NCBI GenBank assembly: GCA_024763295.1
Contig: JANTFU010000074.1
Location: forward strand, 1-9,601
Reading direction: 5' to 3'
Length of the DNA stretch: 9,601 nt
Source: Anaerolineales bacterium
GTDB lineage: Bacteria; Chloroflexota; Anaerolineae; Anaerolineales; Villigracilaceae
Shown: positions 1 through 5,266 of the stretch, piece after piece
Layout of the letters: the number at the start of each line of letters is the position of its first letter
How positions within the stretch are numbered: the first letter of the stretch is position 1
The notes under the pieces: generated by a model
What the model was told of the DNA's origin: nothing
The model's database searches: none
The model's input: the letters and a program-made list of their open reading frames with translations, nothing else
Translations under genes and position numbers: made by a program

Positions 1-55
1 GTAACATCACCAGCCCGGTGATGATGGTGATGGATGTTTCTAACCAGATGGGCAT
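1..55 (-). CDS. 5' end of a small membrane protein gene, cut by the left edge
   Basis: Only the first 18 codons are in the window. They read MPIWLETSITIITGLVML, a short polar start followed by a hydrophobic run typical of a first transmembrane helix or signal anchor. The start is supported by a strong Shine-Dalgarno sequence, AAAGGAG, five bases upstream of ATG on the minus strand (plus positions 60-66). The gene lies 90 bases downstream of the serS stop codon on the same strand, with no terminator of ordinary form between them except the heptad array, so it may be read through from serS. A small multi-pass membrane protein of the DUF456 kind would fit, but too little sequence is present to name a family. 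Confidence 0.6.
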   Translation of the reverse strand, partial: MPIWLETSITIITGLVML

Positions 56-68
56 AAGAACTCCTTTT

Positions 69-158
69 CAGTATGCAGTGTTCGGTAAGCAGTTGTCAGT
101 AGTTTACTGCAAACTGGTCACTGACAACTGATTACTGTTTACTGCCTACTGACCACTG
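69..158. repeat. Heptad array A: 7-bp-periodic CAGT then ACTG cores in opposed orientation
   Basis: On the plus strand, CAGT cores start at 69, 76, 83 (as CGGT), 90 and 97, each followed by three variable bases. ACTG cores, the reverse complement, then start at 106, 113, 120, 127, 134, 141, 148 and 155. The spacing is exactly seven bases throughout, apart from the nine-base step where the orientation switches. Positions 90-100 (CAGTTGTCAGT) and 120-130 (ACTGACAACTG) are perfect reverse complements, so the array can fold into a long hairpin. The last two cores lie inside the serS reading frame. It resembles in kind the short tandemly repeated heptamers of cyanobacteria, but the family is not one I can name. 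Confidence 0.85.
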
Positions 159-1420
159 ATAACTTCCACCCCACCCATCCACGGACGGAGCACTTCCGGC
201 ACCACAATCGAGCCATCCGCTTGCTGATAATTCTCCATCACAGCGATCATGATGCGCGGCAAACCCATGCCCGAGCCGTTCAAGGTGTGGACGAATTGAT
301 TCTTCTTACTACCTTCAGGTCGGTAGCGGATATTCGCCCGCCGTGCCTGAAAATCGCCCACATTCGAAACCGATGAAACTTCCAGCCACTCATTACAGCC
401 CGCCGCCCAAACTTCGATGTCATAAGTAATGGTTGCGCCAAAGCCCAAATCGCCCGTACAAAGCTGCAAAATGCGGTAAGGCAATCCCAGCAGGGCAACT
501 GTCTCTTCGGCATCCTTCACCATCTTTTCAAACGCCGCTTGCGACTCTTCCGGCTTCACATACATATACATCTCAACCTTGTCAAACTGATGTCCGCGTT
601 TGATACCGCGCACATCGCGTCCCGCGCTCATCTTTTCGCGCCGGAAACAGGGCGTGTATGCCGTGTATGCTTTCGGCAGTTCGGCTTCATCGAAAATCTC
701 GTCCATGTGATAGCCCGTCAGCGGCACTTCCGCCGTTGGCACCATGTACAGGTCTTCTTCGTGGTCTTTATAGAGATTATCCGCAAATTTGGGCAACTGC
801 CCCGCCGCAAAAACCGTCTCCTGCTTGACCATAAAAGGCGTGTACTTTTCGGTATAGCCCTGTTTCATATGCAAATCGAGCATATACGCAATCAACGCAC
901 GCTGCAAACGTGCGCCCGCGCCACTTAACACATAAAAACGCGAACCCGTAATTTTGACACCGCGCTCAAAGTCGATGATACCCAGTTCGGGACCCAAATC
1001 CCAGTGCGCTTTGGGTTCAAAGTCAAAGGATGGCATCTCGCCGACCGTATTCAGGACGACGTTCTCAGATTCATCCACGCCATAGGGCGTCGCATCGCTC
1101 GGGATATTCGGCAGGGTAGCCAAAGTGGACGTTAGTTCGGCGTCAACTTCTCGGAGTTCCCCGTCCAAGCCCTTAATTTTGTCGCCAACTTCACGCATTG
1201 CCGCGATTTTAGCGTTGCGTGCATCAGCGTCTTTCATTTTGCCGATCTCTTTCGAGACGGTGTTCCGCTCGGCTTTGAGCGTTTCGACTTCGCTCAGGAT
1301 TTGACGACGACGTTCATCCAGCCGCCCCAAAACATCCACCGCGGAATCATCCATCTGCCGCGCGCGTAGCGCATCCCGTACCACATCCGGGTTTTCACGA
1401 ATCAGTTTAATGTCCAGCAT
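146..1420 (-). CDS. serS: Serine--tRNA ligase (SerRS)
   Basis: Cytoplasmic class II aminoacyl-tRNA synthetase that charges tRNA-Ser (and tRNA-Sec where present) with serine, using ATP. The 424 residues match the usual bacterial length. The N-terminal tRNA-binding arm is a long antiparallel coiled coil, about residues 30-100. The catalytic core follows, with the serine-recognition TAEVPL at 229-234, motif 2 around FRREKMSAGRDVRG (259-272), EVSSVSN at 347-353, and motif 3 with its conserved arginine in GMGLPRIM (R389). The GLPR form is closer to Thermus-like SerRS than to the common AVGRT form. The ATG start follows GGAGGTG at good spacing, and MLDIKLIREN is a typical family N-terminus. Expression is predicted to be controlled by a serine T-box upstream. 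The last residues, ISGQ, and the TAG stop are encoded inside heptad array A; many family members end near GGVEVI, so the SGQ tail may be repeat-derived. Confidence 0.98.
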   Translation of the reverse strand: MLDIKLIRENPDVVRDALRARQMDDSAVDVLGRLDERRRQILSEVETLKAERNTVSKEIGKMKDADARNAKIAAMREVGDKIKGLDGELREVDAELTSTLATLPNIPSDATPYGVDESENVVLNTVGEMPSFDFEPKAHWDLGPELGIIDFERGVKITGSRFYVLSGAGARLQRALIAYMLDLHMKQGYTEKYTPFMVKQETVFAAGQLPKFADNLYKDHEEDLYMVPTAEVPLTGYHMDEIFDEAELPKAYTAYTPCFRREKMSAGRDVRGIKRGHQFDKVEMYMYVKPEESQAAFEKMVKDAEETVALLGLPYRILQLCTGDLGFGATITYDIEVWAAGCNEWLEVSSVSNVGDFQARRANIRYRPEGSKKNQFVHTLNGSGMGLPRIMIAVMENYQQADGSIVVPEVLRPWMGGVEVISGQ

Positions 1421-1437
1421 CTTGCACCTCCAAGGTC

Positions 1438-1507
1438 TTAGCCTTTAGCCATTAGCCGTCAGCTTTTAGTTTTTACTGAAGTCTAAGGGCTGATGTCTAA
1501 AGTCTTT
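1438..1507. repeat. Heptad array B: TTAG/TCAG then CTGA/CTAA cores
   Basis: Plus-strand cores TTAG, TTAG, TTAG, TCAG and TTAG start at 1438, 1445, 1452, 1459 and 1466. Cores CTGA, CTAA, CTGA, CTAA and a decayed CTTT then start at 1476, 1483, 1490, 1497 and 1504. All steps are seven bases except the switch of orientation (ten bases). This is the same architecture as array A, with a different core sequence. It occupies almost the whole space between the T-box terminator and the serS ribosome-binding site, so it is transcribed in the full-length serS mRNA as part of the 5' untranslated region. Confidence 0.8.
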
Positions 1508-1564
1508 AAATAATACGCCCCCCGTCCGATAGCAGGACGAGGGGGCGTTCGTGGTGCCACCTGC
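1508..1564 (-). terminator. T-box antiterminator and competing intrinsic terminator
   Basis: Antiterminator: GCAGG (1564-1560), bulge UGGCACC (1559-1553), ACGA (1552-1549), loop ACGCCCCC, UCGU (1540-1537), CCUGC (1536-1532). Both helices pair perfectly and follow the canonical A1-bulge-A2 plan. Terminator: ACGCCCCCUCGUCC (1548-1535) with GGACGGGGGGCGU (1527-1515), 13 pairs with one bulged C and one G-U pair, then AUUAUUU. The two folds share 1532-1548 and cannot form together. The U-tract is interrupted by an A, so termination may be leaky. Confidence 0.92.
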
Positions 1565-1607
1565 TTTCGCCGTCTCTTCATGAAAGACAGCCTCTAACAC
1601 GCGCTAA

Positions 1608-1619
1608 CGGGCGAACCCG
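1608..1619 (-). other. UUCG tetraloop hairpin in the T-box linker
   Basis: On the minus strand CGGG-UUCG-CCCG forms a four-pair stem capped by a UUCG tetraloop. It lies in the stem II/III linker of the T-box leader and probably helps fold that region. Its exact equivalence to stem II or the IIA/B pseudoknot of other T-boxes is not clear by eye. Confidence 0.55.
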
Positions 1620-1658
1620 ACCCTCTTATGACTTTATTCAAATCTCTGCGAGAGTAAC

Positions 1659-1759
1659 GTGGCTCCCCCTCTGTCCTACGGACATCTCCCTCGAAGGGGG
1701 AGAAGCTCGTCCCGTTCCCCGCCGCTTACGCTTACAGGGGAAGGTTAGGATGGGGCACC
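1659..1759. repeat. Palindromic repeat element (~100 bp) inserted in the T-box leader
   Basis: The block contains three nested or adjacent hairpins: CTCCCCCT (1663-1670) with AGGGGGAG (1695-1702), GTCC-TAC-GGAC inside it, and TTCCCC (1715-1720) with GGGGAA (1737-1742). Its ends are imperfect inverted repeats, TGGCTCCCC on the left and GGGGCACCA on the right. C-runs and G-runs of this kind, with the GTCCTACGGAC loop, resemble dispersed intergenic palindromes common in bacterial genomes. Removing it would bring the stem I to T-box spacing to roughly 100 nt, ordinary for a T-box. No coding capacity is seen, so mobilisation would need factors from elsewhere. The boundaries are approximate. Confidence 0.65.
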
Positions 1760-1865
1760 AATCGGAGGGGATTTCGCTGCTTTTACCGACCATCTCGCAC
1801 CAAACGATGGCTCTCTGAACAGTTTTGGCAGTTACTCGTCTCCGAGTTCGTTCAATATTGGCTCT

Positions 1866-1893
1866 ATTATAGCCAAGGCAAAACGAGAGTCAA
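1866..1893 (-). promoter_or_regulatory. Sigma-70-type promoter of serS
   Basis: On the minus strand TTGACT (1893-1888) and a perfect TATAAT (1871-1866) are separated by 16 bases. The predicted start of transcription, A at about 1859, lies just before T-box stem I, so the position agrees with the riboswitch. The mRNA leader would be about 440 nt. Confidence 0.85.
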
Positions 1894-1924
1894 GTTAAAC
1901 AAAAACTTCACATTAGATGACTCC

Positions 1925-1999
1925 GCGAGGAGCGTGCACTTGCGACGAAGCGGTCTCATGTTATGTGAGATTGCTTCGTCGGAAAAGCACCCTCCTCGC
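1925..1999. repeat. 75-bp dispersed palindromic repeat
   Basis: Arms of 34 bases (1925-1958 and 1966-1999) are reverse complements at 28 of 34 positions, with a seven-base loop TGTTATG. The arms carry GCGAGGAG at the outer end and CGACGAAGC near the loop. This recalls the GAGATTGCTTCGTCG...CTCCTCGCAATGA type of repeat seen scattered through many bacterial genomes. It lies between the maeB terminator and the serS promoter and appears to encode nothing. Confidence 0.8.
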
Positions 2000-2020
2000 A
2001 AACTCATTGAATTTGGAGAT

Positions 2021-2060
2021 AATAAAAAAACCTGACAGGTCTTAAAGACCTGTCAGGTTT
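2021..2060 (-). terminator. Intrinsic terminator of maeB
   Basis: A 14-bp perfect stem, 2028-2041 with 2047-2060 (core CCTGACAGGTC/GACCTGTCAGG), has a five-base loop TTAAA. On the minus strand the hairpin runs into seven T residues (2030-2024). It lies 31 bases downstream of the maeB stop codon and would separate maeB from serS. The plus-strand side ends in only three T residues, so termination is mainly leftward. Confidence 0.9.
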
Positions 2061-2062
2061 CT

Positions 2063-2093
2063 CTAAAAACTAAAGTCTAAACGCTAACGCCTA
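2063..2093. repeat. Heptad array C: five CTAA cores ending on the maeB stop codon
   Basis: CTAA cores start at 2063, 2070, 2077 and 2084, with a fifth partial core, CTA, at 2091, all exactly seven bases apart. The CTA at 2091-2093 is the complement of the maeB TAG stop. The array fills the space between the stop codon and the terminator hairpin. The core equals the second half of array B. It is short, so chance is harder to exclude than for arrays A and B. Confidence 0.65.
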
Positions 2094-4346
2094 TTCGCGG
2101 CTCATCGCATCCATCACAGCCACAGCCGCAATGTGGACGATGTCGTTCACTTCATCCCCGGTTTGCAAAACGTGGACGGGGGCGCCCATACCGAGCAGGA
2201 TGGGACCAATCGCCTTGGCTTTACCGAGACGTGCCAACAGTTTATAAGCGATATTCGCGGATTCAAGCGAGGGGAAGACCAATACATTGGCATCTTTCAC
2301 ATCACTGAACGGATACCGTTTTTCGATAATATCCGCAACGACCGCAGTATCGGCTTGCATCTCACCATCGACATTCAGGTCGGGATGTTTTTTCTTCACC
2401 AACTCAACGGCTTTGGCAACCTTCTTGGAAAGCGGATGCGGCGTAGAGCCAAAGTTTGAGAATGAAAGGAAGGCTACACGCGGTTCAAGCTCAAGCTGCT
2501 TGGCGAAGTCTGCCGAAAGAGCGGCGATCTCTGCCAAATCTTCAGCGGTCGGGTCAATGTTCACCGTCGCATCCGTGAAGAGATACACACGGTCATCGAC
2601 AATCATCAGGTAAACACCAGCGGCTCGATGCGTCCCCGCAGCGGTGTGGTGGATCTCCAATGCAGGACGGATCACGTCCGGATAATCGTAGGTCAAACCG
2701 GAAACCACAGCATCGGCATCGCCCATGTGTACCATCATCGGAGCAAAAACATTCGGGTCTTGTACCATTCTTTTCGCCATAGGCAGGGTCATGCCCTTGC
2801 GCTGACGGAGTTTTGTGTAGGCTTCAGCGTAAGCATTGACTTTATCATTCCCATGCGGATTAATCACTTGTGGCGCAAAGTCGAGCGCCAGCATTTCGAT
2901 ACTCTTTTTAATTTCTACAGGGTCTCCCAATAAAACCGGAATACCAATCCCTTCATCCTGAACACGAGCTGCGGCACGGATAATTTTATGTTCAGTGCCT
3001 TCCGCAAAAACAATCCGTTTTGTCGCTTTGGAAGATTTCGCTTTGTTCAAAATAAAGTGGCGAACACGAGCGCCCTGCCCCTGACGGAAAGCCAATTCTT
3101 TCTTATATTCTTCAATATCAATCATCTTGCGCGCTACACCGGTATCCATTGCGGCTTGCGCAATTGCGGGAGATTCCCAGAGCAAAACTCGCGGATCCAT
3201 CGCAGCAGGAATAATATATTCGCGCCCGAATTTCATGCTCTTTTTGCCGTAAGCGCGTAAAACACTGTCGGGAACATCTTCGCGGGCAAGCGCAGCTAAA
3301 GCCTTCACTGCGGCGACTTTCATCTCTTCGTTAATGGCAGTTGCGCGAACATCCAGCGCCCCACGGAAAATGAAGGGGAAGCCCAAAACATTATTGATCT
3401 GATTCGGGTAATCTGAGCGCCCGGTGGCGATGATGCTATCCGGACGAACTTCTTTGGCGAGTTCGGGCATAATTTCTGGCGTAGGGTTAGCCATCGCAAA
3501 GATAATCGGGTCTTTTGCCATGGTCTTGACCATATCCTGTGTCAAGACACCAGCAACTGAAAGCCCGTAGAACACATCCGCTCCGACCATTGCGTCTTCC
3601 AAGGTGCGGGCATCGGTTTCGCGCACAAATTCTTGTTTATATTTATTTAACCCTTCACGTTCGTGGTGTAAGACACCGCGCGAATCAAGCATAAGCAGGT
3701 TTTCAGGTTTTACGCCCAAACGAATCGCTAATTTACTACAGGAGATTGCAGCCGCACCGGCTCCGTTTACAACAACTTTGATGTCTTCAATTTTCTTTCC
3801 GGTAATTTCAAGAGCATTTAATAAACCCGCCGAAGAAATAATTGCAGTCCCATGTTGGTCATCATGGAAAACAGGAATATCCAGCATTGCTTTCAAGCGA
3901 GTTTCCGCCTCAAAACATTCGGGTGCTTTAATATCTTCAAGGTTAATGCCCCCAAAGGTCGGCGCAATTGCCGCGACCACTTTGATTAACTCTTCAACGT
4001 CTAATTGATCGACCTCGATATCAAAAACATTTACATCTGCAAATTTTTTGAAAAGAACCCCTTTCCCTTCCATTACAGGCTTTGATGCCAAAGGACCTCT
4101 ATTCCCTAAACCTAAAATCGCAGTGCCGTTAGAGACCACCGCGACCAAATTTCCCTTTGATGTATATTCATAGGCATCATTTGGATCTTTTTCAATATCA
4201 AGAACGGGAACAGCCACGCCTGGGGTATAAGCCAAGCTCAACTCGCGCGAGGTATCCATTGGCTTGGTGGGAATAACCTCAATCTTGCCCGGGACACCCT
4301 TGAGACGATGGTATTCTCTTGCTTCATTATCTGTAACCTTACTCAT
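2091..4346 (-). CDS. maeB: NADP-dependent malic enzyme with phosphotransacetylase-like C-terminal domain
   Basis: Cytoplasmic oxidative decarboxylation of malate to pyruvate and CO2 with reduction of NADP, supplying NADPH and pyruvate. The 751 residues match the MaeB hybrid family. Malic N-domain: YTPGVA at 40-45 and the catalytic lysine in MEGKG (K95). Metal-binding acidic residues lie in NLEDI (E137, D138) and HDDQHGTA (D162, D163). The nucleotide-binding loop is VVNGAGAAA, about 192-200. From about 430 to the end is a phosphotransacetylase fold (FAEGTEHKI, DATVNIDPTAEDLAE, GEMQADTAV, FPSLESANIAYKL). The Ser-Arg pair expected in the PTA active site (LSRG) reads LQTG at 727-730, so acetyl transfer is probably lost. 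In studied MaeB proteins this domain binds acetyl-CoA and inhibits the enzyme. The ATG follows AAGGAGA at normal spacing. The gene appears monocistronic, with its own terminator. Confidence 0.96.
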   Translation of the reverse strand: MSKVTDNEAREYHRLKGVPGKIEVIPTKPMDTSRELSLAYTPGVAVPVLDIEKDPNDAYEYTSKGNLVAVVSNGTAILGLGNRGPLASKPVMEGKGVLFKKFADVNVFDIEVDQLDVEELIKVVAAIAPTFGGINLEDIKAPECFEAETRLKAMLDIPVFHDDQHGTAIISSAGLLNALEITGKKIEDIKVVVNGAGAAAISCSKLAIRLGVKPENLLMLDSRGVLHHEREGLNKYKQEFVRETDARTLEDAMVGADVFYGLSVAGVLTQDMVKTMAKDPIIFAMANPTPEIMPELAKEVRPDSIIATGRSDYPNQINNVLGFPFIFRGALDVRATAINEEMKVAAVKALAALAREDVPDSVLRAYGKKSMKFGREYIIPAAMDPRVLLWESPAIAQAAMDTGVARKMIDIEEYKKELAFRQGQGARVRHFILNKAKSSKATKRIVFAEGTEHKIIRAAARVQDEGIGIPVLLGDPVEIKKSIEMLALDFAPQVINPHGNDKVNAYAEAYTKLRQRKGMTLPMAKRMVQDPNVFAPMMVHMGDADAVVSGLTYDYPDVIRPALEIHHTAAGTHRAAGVYLMIVDDRVYLFTDATVNIDPTAEDLAEIAALSADFAKQLELEPRVAFLSFSNFGSTPHPLSKKVAKAVELVKKKHPDLNVDGEMQADTAVVADIIEKRYPFSDVKDANVLVFPSLESANIAYKLLARLGKAKAIGPILLGMGAPVHVLQTGDEVNDIVHIAAVAVMDAMSRE

Positions 4347-4398
4347 AGCAAATCTCCTTAGTTTTCAAAGCTATTGGTCTGTTGGGTAAACACCCTCG

Positions 4399-4440
4399 AT
4401 TATGACATAAGGAATATGGAGGTGACAGTTCCTTTTGTCA
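4399..4440 (-). promoter_or_regulatory. Candidate maeB promoter with overlapping dyad operator
   Basis: On the minus strand TGTCATAAT (4407-4399) is an extended -10 element, about 50 bases upstream of the maeB ATG. A good -35 hexamer is lacking. Where it should be lies an inverted repeat, TGACA-N8-TGTCA (4423-4440), well placed for a repressor or activator to act on the promoter. The promoter call rests on the -10 alone and is tentative. Confidence 0.35.
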
Positions 4441-4860
4441 CTTGTTTTAGCGACGCCTGCAAGGTGCACTCTATAAATTACATATCTCCCCCCAAGTGAA
4501 AACGCGAATCTGGGCATCAAAAACAAGACCCTTCTCTAGCCCGTAAGCGAAGCAGAAAGCTAAGCCGATGCTCCCACGGACGTGCCCCTTCGACAGGCTC
4601 AAAAACCGCCCTACTGGTTTCGCAACGTCCATGAGGGCGGGGGGGCTTTGCGGTGTAGTACGGTGGATTAATCTCCGTGCGGCATGTGAACCAAACCAAA
4701 CGGGATACCAGCATCCATTTAACGTGGTCAGGTCAACAGGAGAGCGATCCGTTACATCATCAACAACACTCATCCCATTGGTCGTCGCACTGCGCAGAAA
4801 AAACTTCAAATAAATATTTTCTCTATTCGTTAAGTACCTGAGTATAAGCAATTTGGTAAA

Positions 4861-4985
4861 AACTGCCCCCTCCCAACATCCCCCAAATGCGACGATAGTG
4901 CTGTCGAATTTAAGGGAGGGACGGCTACTTCCCCAAAAATTCCATGCTTTTGGCATTTTTTGGGGATAAAGGGGGGCTGTTTTTT
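4861..4985. other. Multi-branched inverted-repeat element with T-runs on both strands
   Basis: An outer stem pairs AACTGCCCCC (4861-4870) with GGGGGCTGTT (4972-4981) at 9 of 10 positions. Inside are CCCTCCC (4868-4874) with GGGAGGG (4914-4920), a small GACG/TGTC stem at 4891-4905, and CCCCAAAAA (4931-4939) with TTTTTGGGG (4957-4965). Some of these overlap and would compete. On the plus strand the outer stem runs into TTTTTT (4980-4985), and on the minus strand into TTTTT (4862-4858). It could be a non-coding RNA with its terminator, a two-way terminator, or a miniature repeat element. The sequence alone does not decide. Confidence 0.4.
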
Positions 4986-5230
4986 CATCATAAAATACCA
5001 AAAAACTCTTACTCGAGTACTTAGGATGACTCCACTGCAAAAAGATGTTCAATCATCCTATGTGGGAGAGAACACCCTAAAAACCGAGTTTTTTAACACG
5101 CCATTCCGTAAATCGCTCGTCTCAGAGAGAAAAGTGGAACGTTTTTTAGATTGATTTCTGAATTATGCGCAGGAGTTTGGGGAAAGAATAAATCGTCAAA
5201 GTTGTAATCAAAAAAGCGCCTTACTTCGCG

Positions 5231-5260
5231 TATAATAGGCTTGGCTATTCAAGCAAGGAG
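5231..5260 (+). promoter_or_regulatory. Promoter -10 and ribosome-binding site of the kinase gene
   Basis: A perfect TATAAT at 5231-5236 is followed by AAGGAG at 5255-5260, six bases before the ATG at 5267. No clear -35 hexamer sits 16-18 bases upstream (the region reads ATCAAAAAA), so an activator may be needed. The resulting leader would be about 25 nt. Confidence 0.55.
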
Positions 5261-5266
5261 CTTGTA

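Larger units (their letters stand above)
1508..1859 (-). promoter_or_regulatory. Serine-specific T-box leader (tRNA-sensing riboswitch) of serS
   Basis: The leader senses uncharged tRNA-Ser and lets transcription continue into serS. Stem I is closed by UCGGAG (1845-1840) pairing with CUCCGA (1767-1762). It contains AGUA on the 5' side of the specifier loop, the conserved AGAGAG (1816-1811) and the distal loop sequence GGUGCGAG. On the 3' side of the specifier loop, GAAA is followed by UCC (1771-1769), a serine codon. Stem III is GCUGUCU (1591-1585) with AGACGGC (1575-1569). The T-box is AGGUGGCACCACG (1562-1550). Its UGGC would pair with GCCA, and bacterial tRNA-Ser normally carries discriminator G73, so both tRNA contacts point to serine. 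The stem I to T-box distance, about 200 nt, is long because of the inserted repeat at about 1659-1759. Confidence 0.93.
4347..5266. other. 920-bp divergent intergenic region with no convincing gene
   Basis: This space separates leftward maeB from the rightward kinase gene. Next to maeB are its ribosome-binding site, a candidate promoter and a dyad. At 4606-4640 CCGCCCT and AGGGCGG form a 7-bp stem. 4861-4985 is a structured element. 5010-5019 is the palindrome TACTCGAGTA, and 5023-5029/5053-5059 (AGGATGA/TCATCCT) form another stem. The kinase promoter and ribosome-binding site are at the right end. Open frames here (for example 4471-5052 minus) have odd composition and no recognisable domain. 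Part of 4583-4606 resembles a dispersed CTTCGACAGGCTC repeat. The middle may be a graveyard of repeats or decayed genes. Confidence 0.6.

Noticed and set aside
69..158. CRISPR array
   Set aside because: The repeat unit is four conserved bases every seven, far too short for CRISPR repeats and spacers, and no cas gene is present.
1925..1999. Integron attC site
   Set aside because: No attC-type core sites at the ends, no integrase and no cassette genes nearby.
2021..2060. Operator or recombination site because of the perfect 14-bp stem
   Set aside because: Position just after maeB and the seven-T run on the minus strand fit an intrinsic terminator.
2133..4008. Several 90-134 residue frames opposite maeB
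   Set aside because: They are antisense shadows of a well-supported gene and have no family features.
4568..4813. 81-residue open frame on the plus strand
   Set aside because: Translates repeat-like sequence opposite another weak frame; no ribosome-binding site or domain.
4471..5052. 193-residue open frame on the minus strand in the divergent intergenic region
   Set aside because: No recognisable domain, no Shine-Dalgarno sequence, and it crosses the structured element and a CTTCGACAGGCTC-like repeat; the composition is unlike the neighbouring proteins.
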